Below, one piece after another: positions 44,764 to 56,874 of a stretch of 64,000 bases of DNA; within the stretch, counting starts at the first letter, position 1, and each line of letters opens with the position of its first letter. The notes under the pieces are model-generated. The model was not told the DNA's origin. It saw only the letters and a list, made by a program, of their open reading frames with translations, and ran no database searches. The translations under genes were made by a program, and so were the position numbers. The DNA is from Basidiobolus meristosporus CBS 931.73 (Eukaryota; Basidiobolomycota; Basidiobolomycetes; Basidiobolales; Basidiobolaceae): positions 62,001 through 126,000 of the forward strand of contig MCFE01000048.1 in the NCBI GenBank assembly GCA_002104905.1. Reading direction: 5' to 3'.

Positions 44764-46850
44764 ATACTGCCAAAAAATAAAGCAAAGTTGTCCAGTGACC
44801 AACCAGACCCCACCACTGACAGCAGCAGAAGAACACTTGGACAACAGAGTGCTTTGATATTCAGTGCAACAAGCATGGCTACAACCAATAAAGGCCCTGT
44901 GGACAGTGTGCCCACTGCGGGGAATAATGCAGACTCATTAGACTCCCAGTCAAGTAGGCAATTGGGAATCTCTGTGGAGCTGCAAGCTTACCATAATGCT
45001 GAGGCAGAGGAGAATGTAACCACAGCAGTACCTTCAGCTGAAGACCAGCAAGTGGCTGTCAGAACATTTCCACCACCTGTTCTTGCAAATGTGTGGTCAG
45101 CTCATACCAAAGCATTAATGAGGCAATTAGGTGCAGTGGCTGATAGGATACATGCAATGGCCCAGAGAAATTAGGACACAGCTCAGAAATAGAATGAGTG
45201 GATAAAAGGTGCAAAGCAATTAATATTCCAGCTAAAGAAAGCAGTATCTTTGCTGCAAAGTAGGAGCTCAAGTAGCTCAATGGCACAGCCAAGAATTGAG
45301 CCATTTACCAATGTAACAGCAGAGGAACTCTGTACAGCACTTGAAGCACAATAACAGTGCCCATAGAAAATCCTATCACATCATGGGAGGGAGAAAATGT
45401 GGTGTTTATACCAAAGCCTAAAAATCAAATAACATTGAATATCTGTGAAGCTGTTGAGTGCAATGATGAAGTGTGGGCTAATATTCAAGAGGCTATTTGA
45501 AGTCTAGTATGCCAACACTGCAAGGTCAGCATACCATGGGACCATCAGAAACTCAAGGCTAAGCAAAATGTGCTTGACTTTCTCCTTGAGCATTTTCCTG
45601 GATTCAGACAAGCAAACAGTTTTTGGGTCAGCAATGGTATACTAAGTAAGTATCTCAAAAATAGCAGAAACTATCAAAGTCAGAAGCCAAGGGTGCAAAG
45701 GCCAAAAACCAATGGCTTCCTCAAGAGCCTGTTACATGCAGGGTTAAAAGCTCCAAACAAGCATCAATGAGGCATCAGGTAGCTGGAAGAGTGCCTATAA
45801 GGGAATGGCAGGCAGACACAGATGCACCAGCACAACATTCACCAGGGAAAAGGCATACCTCTGCTCAAGAAGCACTCTGTTAAAGTAGCTGTGAATGATC
45901 TGGCAGTGATGAGAACAAGCAGGTACCTCAGGAGCTTGTTGCAGTATGGGCTGAGAGCTATAACAAGCCAGAAAGAATTGTCAGGTTGCTCACAAAGTGT
46001 CAGTAACAGACAAGCAGGCCAAAACAGATGCATCAGAGCAGCATCTATCAAGGAGAAAATTTAGTGCAAAATAAGAAGAACTCAGATAAAGTAGCAGTGA
46101 AACACCTGGCAGTAATAAATGAAAAGATAAAGGGGAAAAAGTCTACCCAGGCCAGAGACAGGGAAGTGTAAGATAAAGCAGCCACTCTTGCCAAATAATG
46201 GTTCAAGTCTAGAACAAACTGAATCCCATCATGTCCAAGAAGAGTTACCAACAATAAAACTACTGTTTTCACAAGAGTTGGAAGCACAGCCAGTTGAGCA
46301 ACACTCCAGTGAGGTAGATGAGTTTGCAGCAAAAGGCAATTTGTCTACCAAAGCCTCCACATCCTGCATTGTTGGCAGATCAAAAATCCCACTGACAGAC
46401 AAACCAACAATATCAAGAACTCAAAAGGTTAACACAATGTCTTAAGAAGAATTTTGAAACATCAGTAGGCACACCAAGAGGTTGCACTACCACTTCAAGA
46501 ACAGTGCTCAAGAAAATGCCCTTGAGTATTGCAAGGACTTACTACAAAGACTGACAGATGAGGAGCTAGACCTTGCAGTGCTGGCTGAAGACCAGGATGT
46601 ATGGGAACCAGTGAACAAACAATGGCATAATGTAATAGGGCTCCTGCCAAAGTTGCAGAAACAGAGGGTTAGAGCTGAAACGCTTATCAAGTGGTGGACT
46701 TCAATGGAGTTACTTGTTGAGTGTGTGGTTGGACTAAGTGTTGGTGTAGGGTATAGGGACTTGTATAGGCCAATACAATTGGCAGTTTAGGTACAACTGA
46801 AGTTTCAATAGAAATAAATCAATTTTTATGCACAAAAAATAAGAGAAACA
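44764..46850 (+). pseudogene. Accessory (TnpA-like) gene of element 3
   Basis: The start codon position reads ATA (44764) instead of ATG. A 128-codon frame (44788-45174) shows SSDQPDPTTDSSRR, then ANVWSAHTKALMRQLGAVADRIHAMAQRN. The FLLEHFPGFRQANSFW block is at 45570 and two repeat units at 45700-46140. The well-kept C-terminal frame (46482-46790) has NSAQENALEYCKDLLQRL, DQDVWEPVNKQW and VGVGYRDLYRPIQLAV. Stops occur throughout. The end at about 46850 is approximate. Confidence 0.65.
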
Positions 46851-47111
46851 GTTGAGTCAGGTAGTAAGGAGTATGAAAAAGAGGCAATAGCCAATCATTG
46901 CCCACAAATGTAGGAGGTGATAGAGTGTCTGGCATGATAAAGTGAGAAAATTGGCAGAGACCCAATCAAAAGCCACTTTTATATCATTGTGATGAAAAAT
47001 TTTGACCAAGTGTTTCATGACATCTGGGGTACATTTATTTTGGATGGTCTTTGAACAGTGTCCTGTTGGAATCAATATATTTTAGTCATGGGACTTAGGA
47101 ATTGTGATGGC

Positions 47112-48342
47112 TGTTGTGCATCAACATTTAAAACTTAGCCAATTTCATTCTGTTAGAAAATCTTCTACCTTAACTGATTTTCCCTAACCCAAACATAACT
47201 AATCCCTGTTATGGTTTATTTCATCACTTCTCAGAAGCTATTTTTAGCTGTCACACCTGATCAATTTTCAAGTTGTCATTACATACTCAACTGATTTGCT
47301 AAGCCTATCCAAGTGATTAGTCATCTGAGATCCACCCAACCATTTAGTAGTTGCCAAGTCATTCGCTGATTAATGTTGCAATTTTCCATTTATCTTATGC
47401 ACCTATCATCACCCTGACAGATTTCAATTAGTCCAGTCTCTTGGTGCTTACTAATTCAACTTGATCAGAAAAATATAAATAAAGATTACTGAATCTTTAG
47501 GTTTAGTGTGTGTCTCAACAAAGTTAAGATTGTATTATAAGTAGACACAAGGCAGGTGAGTAGGGCTAGGCCAGGCAGGACCAGGAAAGGACTTAGGTGT
47601 GGATCTATTAGGCAAGGCGGATTTCTAAGGCAAGGCTGATTATTCAAGACCTGTGTTTATTAGGCTGAGGAATACATAAGGGGGGATAAACCTATATATA
47701 CTTTTTGGCAATATGGATGCCAAGAGATATTGGCTAATATTGATGGGGTTCTGGGGTGAGGCACAGTAGATGTGCCAAGATAGAATATACTTAAGAACAG
47801 ACTGGAATATCACATGGAGATATGTCAGAGGTCAGCTGTTCATGTGACTAGGTCATGTGATATGCAGTTACCATATATGGCATGGGACTACATAAGCTCT
47901 TATGGGAAACTTTCATAGAATGTTCCAATGTGTAACATTGACTTGGAGCTTTCAAGAAGTTGCTAGAATGTGGTAGAGCTTTCTAGAAGGGACTGAGATT
48001 TCTTCATGGACTTGATTTGGCTAGAAATTGGAGACCAGGGATGTAATGTGATCATCACAGATTGTTCCTCAGCACAATTAAGAACTCAGCAATTTGGTTC
48101 TAGGTTCCACCAAAGCCTAGCATATCTAGCATTCCCTAGTACACCAAGCCTAGCCTACAGAGCAAACCAACTCTGTTGCCTTTATAGCACAACTCAACTA
48201 TATACAAAACCAATATTAGACCAGAACTTCTCTGCCAATATTTCTGTCACCCTTGACAATTCTAGGATTTTGTGCTTAGTTGTCACTTAGGTTCAGTTAG
48301 CTCATTCAAGAGTTTTGTTACACTTTTCACTTGCATACAACA
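47112..48342 (+). mobile_element. Solo LTR, family C, with LTR E inside; TSD ATGGC
   Basis: TGTTGTGCATC to TTGCATACAACA, flanked by ATGGC (47107-47111 and 48343-48347). Without the nested LTR E it is about 697 bp, matching the 698-bp 5' LTR at 49471-50168. It lies in the subterminal region of element 3. Confidence 0.9.
47529..48062 (-). mobile_element. LTR, family E (about 534 bp), inside LTR C
   Basis: In sense (minus) orientation it starts TGTGATGATCAC and ends CTTATAATACA. The empty site is seen in the other LTR C (49885, AAGATTGTACC). The duplication is GAT, or AGATT if the ends are shifted. A TATA-like GTATATATAG lies near 47695 and CTAATAAACAC near 47655, both on the minus strand. It contains CCATATATGGCAT near 47870. 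Confidence 0.75.
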
Positions 48343-48383
48343 ATGGCCTTTTGATGGGAGCATCACAATAATTTCTCATTAGG

Positions 48384-48511
48384 AGAGGGTGGAACAAAGG
48401 GGCTGCATGGCATGAAGATGTAGAAATATGTTTAAACTACATGGCCCAGTATAGGTTTACCTGGCCTCTCTGGCACACTGTGGCACTATCTGGTACTATC
48501 CAATGAAACAA
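48384..48511. mobile_element. AGACTTG MITE, outer right arm (split part)
   Basis: It continues the MITE of 36800-37066 and ends CCAATGAAACAAGTCT, followed by ATT. It is inserted into the 3' region of another accessory-gene copy. Confidence 0.7.
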
Positions 48512-49470
48512 GTCTATTAATTTATTTCTGCAAAGACTTCAGTTGTACCTCAATAGCCAGTTGTATTTACCTGTACTAGTCCCTATATGTGCCACTAACA
48601 TGAGAACCAACTTAACACTTAAGTATTAGCTCCATTAATATCTACCTTTCAATATGTGTATCTGCTATAATGCTTTATTTCCATCACTTTGGCAGGAGCC
48701 CTGCAGCTTTATGCCACTGTTGATTTGCTGGTTCCCATATATCCATGTTCTCAGCTGGCACTGCAAGGTATAGAATCTCATCTGCCAGTATTTGCAATAA
48801 ATCCTTGCTATGTTCAAGTGCATTTTCTTGTGTACTGCTCTTGACAAAGTGCTGCAGCATCTTGGTGTGCATATTAATGTTCCAGAGCTCCACAATAGAC
48901 ACTGTGATAGTCTTTAAAGTTCTTGACATTTTTGCCTTTGTCTGTTGGTAGGATCTCCATTCTGTGTACAATGAAGGACATGATGGCTGTGGTGACAAAA
49001 TGCCTTTCTCTGCAAATTCATCTTCCTCACTAGAGTGTGGTGCAACTGGCTGCACTTCCAATTTTAGCAAGAACAGCTTTATTTTGCTGGTAATTCTTCT
49101 TGGCTTTGATGGCATTCAGTCTGCTCCAGACTTATGGCATTGATTGGGAGGAATAGCAGCCTTTTTCTTATGCTTCTCTGACTCTGGCTCAGGTAGACTC
49201 TTTCCCTTCACCCTTCTTTTATTGCTGCCAGGTATTCAACTACTACTTTGTCCAAGCGCTTCATTTATTGAATCCTGTCATTGAATTCTGTCTTTATTCA
49301 CATGAGCAACAACAAAAAAGTGATATAGTAGTGTTATCTTATCAAGTGCCATACTGTTTACCCTACCGACAAGACTACTTTTATTCAACACCATCAGAGA
49401 AGTGAAAAATAACCATGTAGCTATTGCATCTAGCTTCTTGGCAATGAAGCAAGAAGACAACTTAGGGAGT
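48512..49470. mobile_element. CCCTATG element fragment: accessory C-terminus joined to Tnp2 start
   Basis: On the minus strand, 49115-48684 is an open frame with FVKSSTQENALEHSKDLLQILADE, NMDIWEPANQQWHKAAG. From about 49265 the plus strand resembles the Tnp2 leader and N-terminus (5215-5390), up to 49470 where Gypsy-5 begins. The middle (accessory N-terminal part) is deleted. Confidence 0.65.
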
Positions 49471-50168
49471 TGTTGTGGATCAGCATTTAAAACTTGGCCT
49501 ATTTTACTCCGTTAGAAAATCTTGTACCCTAACTGATTTTCCCTAACCCAAACATACCTAATCCCAGTTATGGTTTGTTTTAACACTTCTCAGAATCTAT
49601 TTTTAGTTGTCACACCTTATCACTTTCATGTGATCATTACATCCTCAACTGATCTGTTAAGCCTTTCCAAGTGATTAGTCATCTGCAATCAGTCCAATCA
49701 CTTGGCAGTTGCCAAGATATCAGCTGATTAATGATGTAATTTCTCATTTATCTTATGCACCTAGGAACACGCCAACAGATTTCAATTAGTCCAGTCTTGT
49801 GGTGCTTACTAATTCAACTTGATCAGAAAAATATAAATAAAGATCACTGAACCTTTTGGTTTAGTGTGTGCCTCAACAAAGCTAAGATTGTACCTCAGCA
49901 AAATCAAGAATTCAACAATTCTGTTCCAGTTTCTGCTCAAGCCTAGCATATCTAGCATTCCCATGAACACCTAGCATAGCATGTATATCATACCAACACT
50001 GTTGCCTTTATACCACAGCTCAACTATATACAAAACCAATATTAGACCAGAACTTCTCTGCTAATATTTCAGTCATCCTTGACAATTCCAAGATTCTGTG
50101 CTTAGTTGTCACCTAAGTTCAGTTAGCTCATTCAAGATTTTTATTACACTTTTCTCTTGGATACAACA
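49471..50168 (+). repeat. 5' LTR of Gypsy-5 (family C, 698 bp)
   Basis: TGTTGTGGATCAGC to GGATACAACA, followed by the internal region. It is colinear with the solo LTR 47112-48342. TATAAATAAAG lies near 49833. It is inserted in the Tnp2 start of the neighbouring fragment. Confidence 0.88.
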
Positions 50169-50241
50169 TTTTTTTGTTGAATTCCATAACATTTGACTGC
50201 GTTACAATAAGTCCTCAGCAGCAAGCAATCCAAATCTTTCC

Positions 50242-51754
50242 ATGTTGGAAGATGCCTGCAGAAATCAGGAAGAAATTACTGAACAGCTTGAAAACATCAT
50301 GCATGAAAGAAACACTTTGATGCTTGGGCACTCAAAGCTTGCCAAGACAAGATCTGACAATCATTGTAGAGATGAACTTCTTGAAGTTATTTCTGGTTAC
50401 CAAGATGATATTGGAATTATCAAAAAAGCCTTGGAGAATGTTGCATTGTAATTGACAGCATTGAAAATTTACCAAGGCTTGCTCTGCATCAGGCACCAAG
50501 AAGTCTTGCCTTTGAATCCTTCAGATCTACCTGTCCCTCTAGACCTGCCCTGGTGGTTGTCCCAGGATCCCTGCCCCTTTATGCTGAAGGAGCCAATGAC
50601 ATAAGGAATACTACTGAGTTTCTTTACAAGTTTGGTCATGTCTTAGCTGCACACCAGCAAGACCCTGACACCAATTGGGCTAGACCTCTGCCGTTGTGTC
50701 TCACCATGCAAGATGCTGACTTGGTTGAAGTGAACATTCCTTCCAATAGTACATGGAAAGTTGCCCAGAACCTCTTTTGCAGCCATTTTGAAGATCCCCT
50801 CAAGAAAGCGCATTTAAACTGCAACTTATAGAAAACTAAAATGCAAAAAGGTGAATCTGTGCAACACTTCTGTGATAGATTCCAGGGATATATGAGACTA
50901 GCTGGAGTTAGTGATGACAATCCACTGCTTACTTCTCATTTTCTTTCAAACTTCTCATGGCAGCTACAGAGCAACATTGCTAATGTCAAAGCATTCAACC
51001 CTGTGCAGGATTTTGACAAAATCTTAGAGATATGTACAATTGCAATCACCATGACCGCGGCTGTTAGCCAGGTTTTAGGCATCTCCACTTAAGATGCAGT
51101 AACAACCGGAAAAGATAGTAGCAATGCAACCAAGAAGAAGTCAACTGCTACAAAGCATTGTGAGCTTCACGGAAGATGCTATCATGCTACCAGTGAATGC
51201 AAAGGCATCACAAAGCAGTCAAACAAGTCATGAAACATGTCAGAGAAGAAGCCATATGTAAAACTAATAATCCATATGCTGATGATCAATGCTTGAAATG
51301 TGGAAAGATTGGACATAGATCAACTGCTTGTCCTGAGAAGATCTCTGTACCATTGGGAAAGATTACTCAGATCCTAGATGAAAATTCAGCCAATGAAATG
51401 ACAGGGTATGAGAAAGCATATAAAGAGCTGATTGTTCAAGATTATGACAACCTTGTTGAAATTCTGGCTAAAATTGCAACTGTTAAAGAAAAGAAGCAAC
51501 CAATTGCACGGCCAAAAGCTATAGAGGTGCCACTCCAACTCAACGGCCAATCATATGTTGCACTACTGGATACTGGAGCATCCAACACTATTGTATCACC
51601 TAATGTAGTCAAAAAACTCAAATTGAAAATAGAAAAGCAACCATGAAAAAGCATACTTGCAGCTAAGGACCTGTCAGCCCCAAGAATTGGTATCACCAAC
51701 CCAATCAGCATACATTGTGGTTCAATGACAATAATCCATCAAATGGAAGTTATT
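50242..51754 (+). pseudogene. Gypsy-5 gag and protease, cut by a MITE
   Basis: An N-terminal piece (50242-50451) is likely coiled coil (EEITEQLENIMHERN). Gag blocks follow in 50553-50831 and 50841-51092 (KKGESVQHFCDRFQGYMRLAG). A zinc knuckle CLKCGKIGHRSTAC (51291-51335) and an aspartic protease with SYVALLDTGASNTIVSP (51552-51602) are both intact at the catalytic level. A TGA at 51644 and several frameshifts break it. Sequence remains readable up to 51754, where the MITE is inserted. Confidence 0.85.
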
Positions 51755-52365
51755 AGGCTTGTTCTGTTGGATAGTGCCACAATGAGCCATGAGTGCTAAA
51801 TGATGCCATAGTGTGCCAGAGGGGCTAAGTGATTCTATACTTGGTCACAGAGTGTGAAACATAGCTCTGCATCCTCATCCAAAGCAGTCCCTGTGTTTCA
51901 CCTATGATGCAGGAGAAAATCCATTTTTTGACGTTTTTTTGTGAATCAATGTTGTGCAGGATGTGTAAGAGCACATATAAGTGCTTTATATAGGTTTTAC
52001 TTTAGGGCTAATATTTAAATATAGTGCCACACAGTACCAGTGGACCAAGATAGTGCCATGCATATTTGTGACATGGTACAAGCCACAGGAGCTAGATTCA
52101 GAGTGCCATGGGTATTGAGTACCAGATGCATATTTTTAATCCTTTTGTACTTTTATACATCCTTCACAACATTGATCTAAAAAAAATGTCAAAAAATAAA
52201 TTTTCTCCAACACAATGGGTGAAAAACAGGGGCTACTTTGCATGAAGATGCAGAACTATGCTTCACACTCTGTGGTTAAGTATAGGTTCACTTGGCCTCC
52301 CTGGCACAGTATGGCATCATTTGGCACTCATGGCTCAGTGTGGCACTATCCAATGGAACAAGTCT
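51755..52365. mobile_element. AGACTTG fold-back MITE (611 bp), TSD ATT, inside Gypsy-5
   Basis: It starts AGGCTTGTTCTGTTGG and ends CCAATGGAACAAGTCT, flanked by ATT (51752-51754 and 52366-52368). Removing it with one ATT restores the protease reading frame across the site. Part of the left arm and loop is deleted compared with the 733-bp copies. Confidence 0.9.
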
Positions 52366-53426
52366 ATTGACATTCCAGATGGACCTCAGGTAGTCATTGG
52401 TCTAGACATCTTCACCAAACATGACTTTTGCATTGGTGGACTACCAGTTTCATATCCTGGAATCACTAAGTCTCAGCCACCCAGAATGGATCAGATTCTG
52501 GAGATTATATCTCTGCATCTGGAAGCAGAGGAGTCAACCCCAACTTTTGAACAATATTCCCAGTCAGTCAAGTTGGAAATTCAGCCAGCCATTGAAAGAA
52601 ACCAAGCCATTTCCAGGAACAGCTTCTGCACTATCCCAGAATCCATTGTTACGCTAGAAACCCCACCTGGTGAGTCAACATGAAGGAGGCAATACCCAAT
52701 TTCACATTCCTGTCAACACTTAACAATGGAATTATCACTTAAGCCCCTGTCAACACAACATTCAACAGCCCTTTGATAATTGCACCCAAGAAGGATGCAA
52801 TGGAAATCTAACTCTGAAGAGACCCTGTTTGGACCCCAGACCTCTGAACAAACTTCTTCAAGGTGATAATTTTTGAATTCCATGAATCCAGTATATCTTT
52901 TCCTCACTATCAGGTGCAATAGTATTCTCAAAATTGGACTTGAAGGGTGCATATCACCAATTTCAGATCTATCCTGATCATCAGCATAAGACTGCCTTTA
53001 CCTGGAATGCTATGCAATGGATGTTTCAGGGAGCTCCCTTTGGCCTAAAGTCACTTACCAGCAAGTTCAAGAGAGTCATAACTATAATACTCAAGAATGC
53101 ACCATATGCCTTAGTATTTGTTGATGATGTCATCATATTTTCAACAAACTGTGATGATTATGTAACTCATGTCATTGATGTCATCAATAGACTCACAGCC
53201 ACTGGACTGGTACTTAATGCTGAAAAGTGCAGTTTTGCTTGCCTCAAAATCAATCTGCTTGGATTCATAGCCACACCAGATGGCCACCAAATTGACCCTT
53301 TCAAACTGGTCAATATTCCTGGATTGGCAAAGCCTACTAGTTCTAAGCAACTCTAACATTATCTTGGGGTATTCAACTACTTCAGGGAACACATACCTCT
53401 CATGTCCACTTTGAGTGCCCCTTGGG
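52366..53426 (+). pseudogene. Gypsy-5 protease end and reverse transcriptase, cut by CCCTATG element 4
   Basis: The first frame (52369-52683) has DGPQVVIGLDIFTKHDF. RT follows: FNSPLIIAPKKDA (52770), SKLDLKGAYHQFQIYPDHQHKTAF (52930-53000), FQGAPFGLKSL and the active site LVFVDDVIIFS (53113). A TAA at 53354 is followed by YLGVFNYFREHIPLMSTLSAP up to 53426. Integrase and 3' LTR are outside the window or lost. Confidence 0.87.
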
Positions 53427-53689
53427 CCTTATGAACAATAATTTGGTCCCACAGGTGGATCCAATCCATATCATCTGTCAAGATCCCATTTAAAGACCGT
53501 CATAATAACAGCAGCTTGAAATTAGTGACCCTCCTGACAATCTTATAACAAGATCATGGCAGTGCTTTACAATTTTTACAGCCAAATAAAGGGATAAAAC
53601 TTGACAATTTTTAATTGGTATTGTGACAATATTTGCATGGTATAGTTGCGGTCTTTCAGCACTTTATTACTATTTTAAGTGGATCTGGT

Positions 53690-56594
53690 TGGCCAGGACT
53701 TCCAATTGCTTTATATGGCAAGAAACTTGACAGTTTTTTGATGGCCTCACAGCATAACTCTGATGGCATTTTTTGGCAGTATGACAGCCTACAGCTAGTT
53801 CTGTATAATGCTACTGTACCAACTTACCAAATGGTATTTCCTTTTTCTACCTCCCCTTGTGCAATTCATATATTCCACTATAGAATCACCTTTCCGTATT
53901 TGCTCACCCACTACTACCTTGGGTATTCCACATATAGTTTGAATCAAAAAAAACTATGGCCTTCTGCTTACTAACCTCTACAAACGCACACACCCGCCAC
54001 AATTGACGTACTTCTATCACCTCAACTTTATGGCTTTTTAGTGTGATACTTGCAAAGTTGCCATATACCTTGTACTGCTGGTAGCATATAAATCTTTCAA
54101 ACATATGCTTGGCTGTTGCCACTGCTGCCATGAATACCTCCTGAATATTGGCAAAGAACTTCTTGGTATTTAGCCAATATATTCCTTCTCTTTGCTGGAT
54201 TCAAGTCCCCCCTATAGGTGCACTCTGGCTTTTATTTGTGTGAGTTCCATATCAAATAGTGTAGAAGTTGGCTTGTGACCACCAGAAATCTGGCATATCC
54301 TGGTGGAGTTTTCCTGATAAAAATTAGTTGCTTGTTGTACCCAACCCAACTTTGCATTACTTAACTAATTACCCACACATTGAGGCTGCTTAGCTTCTTA
54401 ATGCCATAGGCATAGGTGTCTCCATGCGCACATTTGTCCTCAGTATTTCCCAGCTCTTTCTGGTTGTACTCCATGCACCAACTCATCACATCCATGACAG
54501 ACTAGAAGGTAATGTTGTTGATGAGATTGGGATATAGTGGTACCTGCAACTTGACTCATGTTCCTATCTCCCCACACATCTGCTCCATAGAAAACTCCCA
54601 AGAAGTGAAGCAAGGCCTGATATGCTCCACACACTGTGCAAGATGGAGTAGAGAATGGATACAGTAGTGGCAGAGATCTACATGTTCAGCTTTATGTTTG
54701 TAGTATAGCTGCTCAAATCCCATCACAAACTACTCACACAATAGCTGTAGATGCGTCAAGTTGGCATTAGTGATCTGCCTCTGGATAAATATTCCTACAA
54801 TGTCCACATATGACTCCCAATGCTTTCCATGTACTCTTGGTAGGAATGGCTTCAGAACACCACTTGAAGAAATACATATGCAGTTCATCCAGTCTTTGCA
54901 TTTGTATTGTTGCATATGCATATGAATATTAATTGGAGCCCGTGAGAAGTACTTGGGGTAGCAGATACTCAGTAATAGCTTGCCAATTTTTTCAAATATC
55001 TTGGGTATCTTGAAGGGCTGATTTAGCTTGAAATGCCTCATGTACAACTTGGTCATCAGTATAGGGATATTGTTGAAAAGCAAATGCATTGCTCCCAGTG
55101 GAAAGCTTTTGCTCCAACAGATACCCTCTATCTTAGGTATCTCCGGTTTCCAGCTGATTCCATATTCCAGCCAATGGCTTACAGCTTGCCAACTTTGCTG
55201 CAATTGCATGCTTACTTCTGTATATTCTCTCTGTGGAGAGATGAAGTTCTTAGTGCTGGTATTTGGGTAATAGTAGTGTGTGTGAGTTATGGAGTGAATC
55301 CCCTGGATCTCACACATTCAAAAGCAATACCATCCATTGTGCCTAGAAAACCTGCTATCTTGCTGATGGCTGGGGTATCTCAAATGCAGATGATAATATG
55401 CGCTTTTATATGACAGCCATTTACCATTATCCTGCTGGAAAGCATACAAAACTCATCCAGCAATGAATACAGGTAGCCATCCAGGTTGTATTGTGATTTA
55501 GGCCCAGATACCAGTGAGACCACCATCAGATTACTGCTCTGATACCTTATAATGGGTGGCAGATTCAGATTGATGATAATCAGTGGCCAGCAGAATTTGC
55601 TGGTAGAGTACTTGTTTAATGAGAATCCATCAAGTGCTAAAGCAAAGGCATGGTCATACATACCTTCAAAGTAGCCCTTGCTTCTTAGCTGTTTGTAATG
55701 TTTGCCATTAAATATACCAGATATGTTTGTGCTTGATTGATACTGATTGCAGTACTGTATAGCTTTGCAATATTTGTTGGACTGCATCAGCTTCCTCAGA
55801 CAGGGTATGACCGGAATGTATCCAGAGTGTGAACAATGTTTTCCCTCAATGGTGGTGGATTCCTGACAATTTGGACATGTTGCAATGGTAGCATTTTTGG
55901 ATATGAATGCCATGCAACCATTAACACATGCTGGAATCAGGACAGTCTCTGGATCATATGTTGCCAGCTACTTGAGGGTTGTCCACTTGTACCATGTACA
56001 TGGTAAGTTGCATCCCGGGATGATTTTGGCAAGAAGTAGCAATATATCCTCCAAGCCCCCATTAATGATATTACTGGAAATGCACCACTTCTCTAGCCAC
56101 AACATTAAATCATTCACCAGTAGATGGATTACTGGGCTCACTTGGCTCCATAAACTATCCATGGCATTTGTTTCAACAGGTGTTGTCGCATTGCCTATAG
56201 TGATTTGACCAGGCTCATACATGGCACTGTTGTTAGGGGAGATAGGCTCAAAATCCATCAGTGAACCTTCTTTGTCAGAGCTATCACTCTACATGCCATA
56301 TTCAGAAGGCTGAGGTGAGCCTAAAGGTGTCACAAACTCACCTGACTCAGTTTGTGCAAGGTGACAAAGACAGCCAGGTGCCAATATAGAAGTATCAGCT
56401 GGCTGGGAAAATAATGTTGGTACAGTAGTGACCAATGAATGGTCAAATATGACTTGGGCGGCAAAACACTGGCCATGATCCTTGTAACACTTCCTATGCT
56501 GTCTGCATGCATCATGGCTGAGAGGCTTACCACAATAGCCACATGGTCTTTTTTCTCTTCTCTTACAGCATTGAGTCAAAGTAGTCATGTCCAT
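53690..56594 (-). pseudogene. Tnp2-type transposase of element 4 (best kept copy)
   Basis: It starts MDMTTLTQCCKRREKRPCGYCG at 56594. A 177-codon frame (55913-55380) keeps CPNCQESTTIEGKHCSHSG, MYDHAFALALDGFSLNKYS, WPLIIINLNLPP and LVSGPKSQYNLDGYLY. A 195-codon frame (55317-54730) keeps CEIQG, SHWLEYGISWKPEIPKIEG, SFPLGAMHLLFNNIPILMTK. Early stops at 56289 and 55966 and several more downstream break it. The C-terminal end is set near 53690 by comparison with element 1. Confidence 0.78.
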
Positions 56595-56815
56595 GGGGCA
56601 AACAGTTTTACCTTCAACAATGTAATGCTATTATATCACTTTTTGGGCAATACTCATGTGAACTTAAGACAGTCTTATATTTGAGACATTGCACCTCATG
56701 AGTGTAAGATTCAATGATGACCCATCATAGTAAGCATTATAAATAAAGCTGTTGCACCACATACACATGTATATGTAACACTATTTCTCCTTTGGTTTAA
56801 CTCACTTCCATATAT

Positions 56816-56874
56816 ATGCCACCAAAAAATAAAGCAAAGTTGTCTAGTTCTCAACTAAACCCCACCACTGACGG
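56816..56874 (+). pseudogene. Accessory gene of element 4, start
   Basis: It opens with ATGCCACCAAAAAATAAAG, the conserved MPPKNKAKLSS start, and is cut after 59 bp by a solo LTR TRG. Confidence 0.7.

Larger units (their letters stand above)
37067..48383. mobile_element. CCCTATG element 3 (11.3 kb with nested insertions)
   Basis: The left end is CCCTATGAGAAATGAATT and the right end ATTTCTCATTAGG, the reverse of the family terminus with one change. It lies in a MITE arm; flanks AAA and AGA are a probable 3-bp duplication with one mismatch. Tnp2 is on the minus strand, the accessory gene on the plus strand. Removing Gypsy-3, LTR C with LTR E, and a small MITE leaves about 5.76 kb, matching element 1. 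Confidence 0.8.

Noticed and set aside
48006-48290. 94-codon plus-strand open frame
   Set aside because: It crosses the LTR E/LTR C border and is non-coding LTR sequence in both families.
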